This document shows, piece by piece, positions 43,388 to 51,527 of a DNA stretch of 64,000 bases. Below the pieces are notes generated by a model. That model searched no databases. It was not told the origin of the DNA and saw only the letters and a list, made by a program, of their open reading frames with translations. Origin of the DNA: DASQEH01 sp038237745 (GTDB taxonomy: Bacteria; Actinomycetota; Actinomycetes; Propionibacteriales; Nocardioidaceae); the NCBI GenBank assembly GCA_038237745.1, contig JBBRYJ010000001.1:310001-374000 (forward strand). Reading direction: 5' to 3'. Numbering within the stretch: position 1 is the first letter of the stretch; each line of letters begins with the position of its first letter. A program made the position numbers and the translations under genes.

Positions 43388-44146
43388 TCAGGGCTGCGGC
43401 TTGCGTGAGTCGAGCGGCACGCCGAAGACGGTCCGCACTCCGGCGGACCACAGCACCGAGTCAGGCTCCCGTTGGCTGATACCAGGAAGGCCCGCGGCAG
43501 CCACCAGGTCGTCGCGGAGGTGCCGCAGGGTCGCCTTACGCAGCGGCCACGGCGCGTGCTCGTTCGGCACGAACAAGGGTCGCCTCGCCCAGTGCGTGTG
43601 CAGGCCCCATCGGGCGGTGAGGAAGTCGGCCAGCGGGTCGTCGTCCACCACGTCGGTTTCCGGTCGCACGACGATGCTGGCGCCAATACCCGAGGCGCCC
43701 GGCCACCGGCGCTCCGTCGTGTACTCGATGTCGCCTCCCACCCTTCGGACTCGCATCCGAGCCCAGCAGTAGGAAAGACCGAACGCCGCCCGGGCACCGA
43801 GGACCACGGGCAGACGTGACGCGTCGAGAGACCTGAACACCACACCACGGCGCCCATTCCCGTCGACGGCGTACAGCCGGACGTTCGTCTCCGCGAACGT
43901 CCCCAGCCACGGCACGGAGGGTCCCGCGCCGAGTCCGGCACCGACCATACGGAACGGGATCAGCCCTACCCACGAGCTGCCGTCGAACACGTCGGGAGTC
44001 GTCCCTGCCGGGAGAAGCGGCGCGACGCGCGCCGAGTCCACACGCCAGTGCAGGAAGGTGACGTCCTCCCAACGCTGGTGCATGATCTGCGCGCCGCTGA
44101 GCCGGGGCGCATCCCGCCTCAGCGGCTCGGGTGCCTCGTCTGGCAT
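43388..44146 (-). CDS. DUF2071 (YqjF-family) protein
   Basis: 252 residues from the ATG at 44146, with GGAGG well placed. Typical start of the domain: QRWEDVTFLHWRVDSARVAPLLP then SWVGLIPFRMVG. No catalytic motif is established for the family and no membrane helix is seen. Its stop lies 5 bp from the converging DinB stop. Confidence 0.85.
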   Translation of the reverse strand: MPDEAPEPLRRDAPRLSGAQIMHQRWEDVTFLHWRVDSARVAPLLPAGTTPDVFDGSSWVGLIPFRMVGAGLGAGPSVPWLGTFAETNVRLYAVDGNGRRGVVFRSLDASRLPVVLGARAAFGLSYCWARMRVRRVGGDIEYTTERRWPGASGIGASIVVRPETDVVDDDPLADFLTARWGLHTHWARRPLFVPNEHAPWPLRKATLRHLRDDLVAAAGLPGISQREPDSVLWSAGVRTVFGVPLDSRKPQP

Positions 44147-44194
44147 GCCCACCTCCAGCCCCTCGCGGTGAGTCGAGTAGCGCCCCGAAGTCTA

Positions 44195-44270
44195 GGCGAG
44201 ACGGCCGGTGGGTGCGCCGTCCCCCGGGTGAGACAGCCGTGTGGGGCGCACCGTCCCAGGGCGAGACGGC
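44195..44270. repeat. tandem repeat, 32-33 bp period
   Basis: About 2.4 copies starting at 44195 (GGCGAGACGGCC), 44227 (GGTGAGACAGCC) and 44260 (GGCGAGACGGCT), each with a GCGCCGTCCC/GCACCGTCCC half. It fills the divergent gap between the DUF2071 and SIMPL genes and may contain regulator sites. Confidence 0.65.
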
Positions 44271-44360
44271 TCGACAAACCGGCCGACTGTCAGGGAACCA
44301 CGCCGGTGCTGCCCACGTCAGAGCACCGACAACGACCGGTCGCATGACGAGGAGTGGCAC

Positions 44361-45131
44361 ATGAGGACAGTGACAGTCAACATTCGCAGTCTGGTGGTCA
44401 CAGTGGCCACAGCCGTAGCGGTTCTGGGGGCGTACGCCATCGGGTCGGCACAGACGGGCACGGCCAGCGCGGACGCGTCCGCGGGCGCGGCCCCGACCGG
44501 TTCCGCGAGCATCCAGATGACCGGCACCGGGGAGTCCACGGGGGTTCCCGACCGGCTTGAGTTCTCCCTGGACGTCCAGACCCGAGCCGGCGATGTCTCG
44601 ACCGCCCTCCGTTCGGCGGACCGAGCTACCCGTCACGTTCTGCGAGCGGTCAGAAGGCAGGACATCGCACCGAAGGACGTGCAGACCACCGGCCTGTCCA
44701 TCAACCCGACGTACGACTACAGCGGTGACGGGCCGCCCGTGATCACCGGCTATGCCGTGACGGAGGCCATGTCAGTGCTGGTGCGGGCGCTTCCCGACGC
44801 CGGCGCCACGATTAGCGCGGCCGTCGATGCGGGAGGCAACGCGGTCCGGCTCCACGGGGTGCGGCTCGAGATCGGCGACAAGGGCGCACTCCTGCACCGG
44901 GCGAGGGCCGGGGCGATCGACGACGCGAGGGCAAAGGCCCAGCAGTATGCCGCTGCGACGGGGCGCACGCTCGGCGACGTGACATCGGTGCGGGAGGTGC
45001 ACGTCAACCAGAGCGTCCCACTGGCCTACCCCAGGGCAACCCTCGACAGCGCAGCCCCCGGTTCGGTGCCGATCCGGGCCGGCTCAGCCGACCTCACGGT
45101 CACCGTCTCCGTGGTCTGGTCGTTCGCCTGA
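44361..45131 (+). CDS. SIMPL-domain (DUF541) secreted or membrane-anchored protein
   Basis: 256 residues from the ATG at 44361, preceded by GAGGAG. N-terminal hydrophobic segment (residues 8-31) acts as signal or anchor. The SIMPL/DUF541 domain follows: SIQMTGTGESTGVPDRLEFS, DIAPKDVQTTGLSINPTYDY and the C-terminal strand LTVTVSVVWSF. Found in periplasmic or cell-surface proteins of uncertain function, often linked to envelope stress. Stops just before the convergent regulator. Confidence 0.87.
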   Translation: MRTVTVNIRSLVVTVATAVAVLGAYAIGSAQTGTASADASAGAAPTGSASIQMTGTGESTGVPDRLEFSLDVQTRAGDVSTALRSADRATRHVLRAVRRQDIAPKDVQTTGLSINPTYDYSGDGPPVITGYAVTEAMSVLVRALPDAGATISAAVDAGGNAVRLHGVRLEIGDKGALLHRARAGAIDDARAKAQQYAAATGRTLGDVTSVREVHVNQSVPLAYPRATLDSAAPGSVPIRAGSADLTVTVSVVWSFA

Positions 45132-45199
45132 CCGGGGTTGCTGCCACCCTCCACGCCGCGCAGGCGTCTCGCCGAGCAAACCAGCGCCGCGCGTGGAGG

Positions 45200-45823
45200 T
45201 CAGCTGACCAGGTTGCGCTCGGCCCACAAGGCGGCCTGGGTGCGGTCGCTCACGCCGATCCGCTGGAAGGTAGAGGTGAGATGTGCCTTGACGGTGCGTT
45301 CTGTGATCCCCAGGCGACGGGCGATCTGCTTGTTGGCGAGGCCCTTGCGCACGAGCTCGAGCACCTCGAGCTCCCGCCGGGTGAGGTCGACCACCGCAGC
45401 CGGCGCGTGGGCGCGGGCCGTCAACAGCTGCCGGGCGGCGCGCGGATTGAGCGGAGACTCCCCCCTGGCCGCTGCCCGGATGCCGTCGAGGAGCTCCTCC
45501 GGCTCGGTGTCCTTCAACAGGTAGCCGATGGCGCCGGCGTCGAGGGCTGCCACGATCCGCTCGTTGTCGGAGAAGGAGGTGAGCACCACGATCTCGGTCT
45601 GAACACCGGAAGAGACGATCTGGCGGGTTGCTGAGACGCCGTCGAGACCGGGCATCTGGAGGTCCATGAGCACGACGTCGGGGGCCTTCTCGACCACGAC
45701 CACCACGGCCTCGGCGCCGTCGGAGGCCGTACCGACCACCTCGATGCCGTCGGCGCGTGCCAGCAGCTGCTCGAGACCGAGTCGCACCATCGCGTGGTCA
45801 TCCGCCAGCACCACTGTGATCAT
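45200..45823 (-). CDS. NarL/LuxR-family response regulator
   Basis: 207 residues. Receiver VVLADDHAMVRLGLEQ, phosphoacceptor Asp in VVLMDLQMPG, Lys in YLLKDTEPEELL; LuxR helix-turn-helix LTRRELEVLELVRKGLANKQ and ITERTVKAHLTSTF. ATG overlaps the kinase stop (ATGA), so it is the cognate regulator. Target genes not shown; the secreted protein at 47217 is adjacent but on the same strand upstream of the kinase. Confidence 0.94.
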   Translation of the reverse strand: MITVVLADDHAMVRLGLEQLLARADGIEVVGTASDGAEAVVVVVEKAPDVVLMDLQMPGLDGVSATRQIVSSGVQTEIVVLTSFSDNERIVAALDAGAIGYLLKDTEPEELLDGIRAAARGESPLNPRAARQLLTARAHAPAAVVDLTRRELEVLELVRKGLANKQIARRLGITERTVKAHLTSTFQRIGVSDRTQAALWAERNLVS

Positions 45824-47166
45824 CGCGCAGTCTCCAGTCTCACCATCGCACCCAGTCCGGGCGACGACTCGATCGCCAAGGTGCCGCCGGCTTCGAACAC
45901 GAGGTCCCGCAGGACCCTCAGGCCCAAGTGTCCCTCACGGGGCGGAGAGCTGGGGTCGAAACCCACGCCGTCGTCCTCGACGAGCAGGGACAGCACGTTG
46001 TCGTGGACGGAGACGCGGACAGTCAGACTCTTCGGCCTGCCATGCCGCACAGCGTTGCGGACGGCCTCCTGCGCCACCCGCCACGTCAGGGCTGTCGCGT
46101 CTTCGGGGACGCCCGCCGTGTCGTCGATCTCGAGGTTGACGGCTATCCCGGCCGCCAGCGCAGGCGCCACCACGTCGTCGAGCGCGGCTGCCAGGCCCGC
46201 TGTGCGGAGCTCCGGCGGGTAGATCTCGACGAGCAGCGACCTGAGCGCTCTCAGGCTCTGCCGCACTCCGGTTGCCAGAGCCTCGACGCGACGCGCCATC
46301 TCGGGTCGGTCGGCGATCTCCCGGGCTGTTGCCGATGCGCCGAAGGAGATGCCCGCGAGGTCCTGCACCACGCCGTCGTGCAGGTCGCGCGCGATCCGCC
46401 GCCGTTCCGCCTCAGACGCCTCGACCGCGGCGACGAGCAGCCGCTCACGCTCCGCGGCGGAGTCGTCAAGCCGTCGCGCCAGCACCCACACCAGGGGCAC
46501 GGTAAGGGCGACGAAGCTCAGAAGCCCGATGATCGTGATCGGGCGGAAGGCGCTCAGCACCTCCGCGCTGCGGCGCGTCACGTCGGCATACGAGTAGTAG
46601 GCCTCGAACAAGAGCCGCTGACCGTCCGGGGCCCAGACCTGGGTGTAGACCTCGAGCAGCCGACCGAAGTGCCGCTCGAAACGGTTCTCGGGCTGCGTCA
46701 GGTCCGACACGCCGGCATCCGTGCCGCCGGCCTCCAGGACCTGGAGCTCCTCCTCGTCGAGGGTGAACCGCTTTCCGATCAGCTTCGCCTCGTCGGAGTA
46801 GACGATCCGCCCGTTCGCCTGCCAGATCTTGATCCGCAGGACGTCACCGACGACCAGGCGCTTCCTGGCGAACCGGTCGTAGCGGTCGACGGCGGCCGGC
46901 TGCCCGTCGACCAGGTCCGTGGTCACGGCGTGCTCGGCGACCTGCGTCGCGAGCAGGTGGGTCGTCTCCCGGGCGGAGGTGATCGCCTCGTCGGTGGCTG
47001 CCCGCTTGCTGAGCCAGCCCGACCCTACGATGAGGATGACGAGCGCGACCAGGCCCGCGGCGACGAACTGGACCACAGGGCGGGCCCACTGGGGACGCCG
47101 TACAGCCGCCGCGGACCTCTCGGACCGCAGCGGCTGACGACTGAACCTCATGGACGACCATTTCAT
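45820..47166 (-). CDS. membrane sensor histidine kinase, HisKA_3 type
   Basis: 448 residues from the ATG at 47166 (47151 is possible). Two membrane helices (about 30-52 and 205-225) flank an extracytoplasmic sensing region of about 150 residues containing IWQANGRIVYSDEAKLIGKR, a PAS/CHASE-like feature. H-box ERRRIARDLHDGVVQDLAG, then HATPase with NAVRHG and VEDDGVGFDP. Stimulus unknown. Coupled to the regulator at 45823. Confidence 0.92.
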   Translation of the reverse strand: MKWSSMRFSRQPLRSERSAAAVRRPQWARPVVQFVAAGLVALVILIVGSGWLSKRAATDEAITSARETTHLLATQVAEHAVTTDLVDGQPAAVDRYDRFARKRLVVGDVLRIKIWQANGRIVYSDEAKLIGKRFTLDEEELQVLEAGGTDAGVSDLTQPENRFERHFGRLLEVYTQVWAPDGQRLLFEAYYSYADVTRRSAEVLSAFRPITIIGLLSFVALTVPLVWVLARRLDDSAAERERLLVAAVEASEAERRRIARDLHDGVVQDLAGISFGASATAREIADRPEMARRVEALATGVRQSLRALRSLLVEIYPPELRTAGLAAALDDVVAPALAAGIAVNLEIDDTAGVPEDATALTWRVAQEAVRNAVRHGRPKSLTVRVSVHDNVLSLLVEDDGVGFDPSSPPREGHLGLRVLRDLVFEAGGTLAIESSPGLGAMVRLETAR

Positions 47167-47216
47167 CGAGCTGTCTCAAGTATGACTACGTGACTTGCTG
47201 GAACGGACAGTTCGGC

Positions 47217-47612
47217 TCAGATCGACAGCCCCCCACGGCAGGTCTCGCCGGTCGCGCGGTTGACGGCGCGCCAACCGATGTGGTCCGTTCCGGCGGCGTT
47301 GACCAATCGCCGGGCCACGCTGAACGACCCACTGGGCGCGGTCGTCGTCGCGACGCCGTGTGCTGACACGTTCCCGTTGTGCAGGATGCGCCACCTCCAG
47401 GTCTGTCCGTTGCGGTTGCTGTCGACCTCGCCTTCGACCTCGAGGCGGCCGTTGTCGGGCTTTGCCTTCAGCTTCCAGGTCGAGTGGCCCGAGCAGCCTC
47501 CGCTGCGAATGACGTCGTTCCCCCCACCACTGGCGAGAGCCGGTGTCGTCGCTCCGGCCAACAGGCCGAGAGCCATTAACGCAGCTGCCGTACGAGACTT
47601 CGAGGTCTTCAT
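47217..47612 (-). CDS. small secreted protein, unknown function
   Basis: 131 residues from the ATG at 47612, with GGAGG six bases upstream. Signal peptide AALMALGLLAGATTPALASG. Mature part of about 105 residues is beta-rich with two Cys (SGGCSGHS and GETCRGG) that could form a disulfide, and the conserved-looking core STWKLKAKPDNGRLEVEGEV. Seen as an unassigned family in related actinobacteria; no function recognised. 50 bp upstream of the kinase gene on the same strand. Confidence 0.8.
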   Translation of the reverse strand: MKTSKSRTAAALMALGLLAGATTPALASGGGNDVIRSGGCSGHSTWKLKAKPDNGRLEVEGEVDSNRNGQTWRWRILHNGNVSAHGVATTTAPSGSFSVARRLVNAAGTDHIGWRAVNRATGETCRGGLSI

Positions 47613-47732
47613 GATTCCTCCGCTTCGAGATGTCGGTCGCCGATCGGCGAACTCCCTCACCATCTCCTGATCGAAGGGCACTCCACCATTGGTCGCTGGT
47701 GCTAGCACGGACGTACCCCTACGTCGGGCGGC

Positions 47733-48648
47733 TCAGAGCTTGCGCTGCATCTCCGAGAGTCGCTCAACAGGACGGAAGCCCAGCCGGTCGTTGATGGCGA
47801 CCATCGCGCCGTTGTCCTCGGCGTTCCACGAGTGCACGGTCTCGACCGTCGGGAACCGCTCCTGGTAGCTGCGCAGGTTGGCGACCTTGAGTGCCATACC
47901 GAGGCGGTGTCCGCGATGCTCCTTCAGGACGAGGGTGCCTGACTGCCATCCGATCTCCGGCTGCTGATCCGAGATCACCATCTCCGTGAGACCCGCGAGC
48001 GAGCCGTCGGCGGCAACCGCCACTGCCGAGCAGGTGTGGCGCCCCTGCGCACGGCGGCGCGCCTCTGCCTTGCGAACGCGGTCGGAGTCCCATGCCTCGG
48101 GCAGCACGTCGAGGGTCCCCATGGGCGCCTCGGCGTTGAACGCAGTGTTCAGTGCGCAGTACCCATCCATGAACTCTTCGGGGAGCACGTCACCGAACAG
48201 CACGATGCGGTAGTCGCTGTGGTGTGGTGCAACAGCGGCTGCGAGCCCACTCAGGGTGCGCCCGTCCAAGGGGAGCTCGAGCATCCGGTGAATGTCGAGG
48301 AGCCCTGTCTCGAAGCCGCGCTTGGTCATGAAGCCGAGTGCTTCAGACGGCCCGATGAGTGGCAGGTTCACCTCGGCGATCATGGTCGTCCTACCTGCGT
48401 CCCGTACGAGCTCCACAGTGGCGTCGAGAAGAGTGGACCCTACTCCGCGACGCCGGTACGCCGGACGAACCAGCGGCTCGACGTAGGCGAGGTGCGTGTT
48501 GTCGAGCACGGGCAGGACGATCTGGCTGGTCCCGAGGACCTCGCCAGAACGCCGCGAACGGCCGCTCGAAGCCGTCGGCCTCCTTGCCCGCCTCCCAGTA
48601 CCGGCGTACCAGGTCGTCGTCTTGTACATCGATCTCACCCACCCACAT
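47733..48648 (-). pseudogene. tandem GNAT acetyltransferase, N-terminal out-of-frame deletion
   Basis: The first 35 residues (MWVGEIDVQDDDLVRRYWEA) are readable from 48648, but the frame then closes; the rest (SGEVLGTSQIVLPVLDN onward, including RPAYRRRGVGS and LKEHRGHRLGMALKVANL) continues in another frame from about 48547 to 47733. Compared with the intact paralogue at 39560, about 25 residues are missing at the junction. So there seems to have been a deletion not divisible by three. The second GNAT domain is undamaged and could still be translated from an internal start. A sequencing error would not explain the missing segment. Confidence 0.65.
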
Positions 48649-48751
48649 GGAGGTCGAGCGTAGGGAGCGCACGCTTCGGCGGCCAGCGGATTTACCTGTC
48701 GACCGCCGCCTGCCACGTCGTTTCGGTGCCCCTCTCCGTCATGATGAGAGC

Positions 48752-49708
48752 GTGCTGCACCTCCGACTGCGTGTGCCTCCCGACTTGGCCGACAAGGTCA
48801 CGACCCTGCTCGGGGACGATCCGACGGTCACAGACGTCCTGGTGATACCAGACGCCTACGTCAAACCTCCCGGGCACCTGGTGATGGCCGATGTAGCCCG
48901 CGAGAGCGCCCAGACCACCCTTGCCGAGCTGCGCAGCCTTGGTCTGAGCCGCAATGGCGCAATCGCCGTTACCGAAGCCGAGACCATCATGAGCGACTCG
49001 GCGGCGAGAGCCGAACGGGCCGCACCGGGGACGCCGATCGACGGCGTGGTGTGGGACCTGATCGAGGACCGCACCCGCGACGACGTGCGGCTGTCGTGGG
49101 CGTTCGTCTCGTTCCTGACCCTGGCGACGCTGATCGCGAGCGTGGGCCGTCTCCTCGACCAGCCGATCCTCATCGTCGGCGCAATGGTGGTAGGCCCGGA
49201 GTTCGCGGCTGTGGCCGCCATCTGCTTCGCGCTCGCGAGACCTCGCCCGTCCCTGCTGCCACCTGCGTTGACCACACTGTTCGGGGGTTTCGCGGTAGCG
49301 ACCCTGATCGCGACGACGCTGGGTGCAGCGGTTCACGCCTTCGGCGGCTTCACGGCGTACCGTGCCGCGCATGGCCGGCTGACCGACTTCATCGTGCAAC
49401 CGGACGCCTGGTCGTTCGTCATCGCGCTGCTCGCAGGCGTCGCAGGGACCCTCTCGTTGACGACGTCGAAGTCGGCCACACTCGTAGGCGTGTTCATCTC
49501 GGTGACCACGGTGCCCGCGATAGGCACCCTCTCGCTGTCGCTGGCGACGGCCAACTGGAGTGAAAGCCTGAGCTCGCTCCTCCAGCTGGCGCTCAACCTC
49601 GTCGGGCTCGTCCTAGCAGGGACCGGAACTCTCCTCGTGCAGAAGCACTTCTGGGTAAGGGTGAGACGCAACCAGCCGGCACAGGCAGGGGAGGTGACGC
49701 CGACATGA
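48752..49708 (+). CDS. DUF389 membrane protein
   Basis: 318 residues from the GTG at 48752. N-terminal soluble part (1-105, LHLRLRVPPDLADKVTTLL) precedes about six membrane helices containing the DUF389 core LLDQPILIVGAMVVGPEFAAV and LTTSKSATLVGVFISVTTVP. Family function unknown. Spaced 13 bp before the ABC exporter pair, so probably the first gene of that operon. Confidence 0.87.
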   Translation: MLHLRLRVPPDLADKVTTLLGDDPTVTDVLVIPDAYVKPPGHLVMADVARESAQTTLAELRSLGLSRNGAIAVTEAETIMSDSAARAERAAPGTPIDGVVWDLIEDRTRDDVRLSWAFVSFLTLATLIASVGRLLDQPILIVGAMVVGPEFAAVAAICFALARPRPSLLPPALTTLFGGFAVATLIATTLGAAVHAFGGFTAYRAAHGRLTDFIVQPDAWSFVIALLAGVAGTLSLTTSKSATLVGVFISVTTVPAIGTLSLSLATANWSESLSSLLQLALNLVGLVLAGTGTLLVQKHFWVRVRRNQPAQAGEVTPT

Positions 49709-49721
49709 TCGGGCCACACAC

Positions 49722-51527
49722 ATGATGGCGGCGATGCGCCGGCGGGCCGAGTGGCAGTTCTTTCGCAGCCTCCCACGGGCAGACCCCAGGCGGGCGCTGC
49801 TGTGGGCGGTGGTGCTCGTCGCCCGGGGGGTGCTTCCAGCCCTGTTCGCCGTCACGATGGGTGTCCTTGTCGGAGCTGTCGAGGCCGGACGGTCGCTGAG
49901 CATCCCCCTCGTGGTGGTGGGCGTGACCTTCGTGATGCAGCAGGTCCTTGCGCCACTGCACGAGGTGCTGAGCACTACGCTCGGAGATCGCCTGTCGGCG
50001 TGGCTCTACGACGAGCTGACCAACAGCTGTGTCGAGCCCCCCGGAATCGGCCACCTCGAGGACCCCGAGCTCATCAACGACCTCACCACGGCCAGAGATT
50101 TCGACCTCGGAATGACGGGGCCGCCGATGTACCTCAATGTGGGTTTCATAGCCTCCGGCCTGGTCGAGATGCTGAGTGGCCTGGCCGCGGCCGTCGTATT
50201 GTTCGGGTTCACCTGGTGGGCACCTCCCCTGCTCCTCGGCGGGTGGACGGGTACCCACTGGCTCCTTCGGGAGAGCTCGATCTGGAGGGATCGCAACACC
50301 GACGTCGTCCGCGCGGCGCAGCGCCACGCCGACTACGCGTATCGGCTTGCGGTCGACCCGCTTCCGGCGAAGGAGCTACGGCTCTTCGGTCTGCAGGGGT
50401 GGGTCGTCGACCGCTTCCGAGCCCGCCGGCGGCGGTTGTTCGAGCTCCAGTACGAAGCCACCCGCCTGCGCCAGAAGTCGGTCGCCGTGTCCTTGCTGTT
50501 GGTATCGGTCGCCAACGGGCTCGTGTTCTGGTCTCTGGGGTCGGCTGCCGCGTCGGGCGAGCTGTCGCTTGGAGCGCTGGTCGTCTACGCCCAGCTGTGC
50601 GTGGCCGTCAGCGCGGTCGCGTTCGGCGGCTTCAACTGGGCCCTGGACGGCGCCGCGGCGCCGGTCGCCGCCGTCCTGCGCCTGAAGGCGGCGATGGCCC
50701 CGGTCGGCGCCTTGGCGCTCGGCAGCTCCGAGCCCGCGCTTCGTGCACCCCGATCGGAGTTGCGCATCCGAGACCTCCGCTTCACCTACCCCCGGGCCGA
50801 CCGTCCTGTCTACGACGGTCTCGACCTCACGGTGCAGGCCGGTTCGTCGCTCGCCATCGTCGGACAGAACGGCGCCGGCAAGACGACTCTCGCCAAGCTC
50901 CTGTGCCGGCTCTACGACCCGGACTCCGGTGTGATCGAGGTCGACGGCACCGACCTGCGGAAACTCGACATTGACGCGTGGCGCTCCCAGGTCACCGCCG
51001 TGTTCCAGGACTTCGTCAGGTTCGACCTCTCGCTCCGAGACAACGTCGCGCCGGACGGCGCACCCGACGCCGACATCATTGCCGCGCTGCGCGACGCAGG
51101 AGCCGACGACCTCGCCGCCCTCGACACTCCCCTCGCGAAGGGGTACGAGGGCGGCACCGACCTGTCCGGCGGTCAGTGGCAGCGGATCGCGCTGGCCCGA
51201 GCGTTGTGTGCCGTTCGACGCGGTGCCGGCCTCGTGCTGCTCGACGAGCCGACCGCGCAGCTCGATGTGCGTGGCGAGGCGGCGATCTTCGACCGCATTC
51301 TGGATGCGACCCGCGACGTCACGACCATCCTCATCTCTCACCGGTTCTCGACCGTGCGGCACGCCGACCGGATCGCCGTCCTCGAACACGGCCAGGTCAT
51401 CGAGCTCGGCAGTCACGACGAGCTGATGCGCCTAGGCGGTCGCTACCGCACGATGTTCGACCTCCAGGCGAGCCGCTTCACGGCGACGACCGACGAAGAG
51501 GGGGTCGACTATGACGTCCTCATCTGA
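49722..51527 (+). CDS. ABC exporter half-transporter (second pair, subunit A)
   Basis: 601 residues, ATG at 49722. Six-helix exporter domain (about 25-310) and nucleotide-binding domain with Walker A GQNGAGKTT, signature LSGGQWQR, Walker B LVLLDEPT and H-loop ISHRFST, all intact. The QWQR signature variant is common in bacteriocin/lantibiotic-type exporters, but no precursor peptide or modification enzyme is nearby, so the cargo is unknown. Overlaps the next ABC gene by 17 bp. Confidence 0.93.
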   Translation: MMAAMRRRAEWQFFRSLPRADPRRALLWAVVLVARGVLPALFAVTMGVLVGAVEAGRSLSIPLVVVGVTFVMQQVLAPLHEVLSTTLGDRLSAWLYDELTNSCVEPPGIGHLEDPELINDLTTARDFDLGMTGPPMYLNVGFIASGLVEMLSGLAAAVVLFGFTWWAPPLLLGGWTGTHWLLRESSIWRDRNTDVVRAAQRHADYAYRLAVDPLPAKELRLFGLQGWVVDRFRARRRRLFELQYEATRLRQKSVAVSLLLVSVANGLVFWSLGSAAASGELSLGALVVYAQLCVAVSAVAFGGFNWALDGAAAPVAAVLRLKAAMAPVGALALGSSEPALRAPRSELRIRDLRFTYPRADRPVYDGLDLTVQAGSSLAIVGQNGAGKTTLAKLLCRLYDPDSGVIEVDGTDLRKLDIDAWRSQVTAVFQDFVRFDLSLRDNVAPDGAPDADIIAALRDAGADDLAALDTPLAKGYEGGTDLSGGQWQRIALARALCAVRRGAGLVLLDEPTAQLDVRGEAAIFDRILDATRDVTTILISHRFSTVRHADRIAVLEHGQVIELGSHDELMRLGGRYRTMFDLQASRFTATTDEEGVDYDVLI

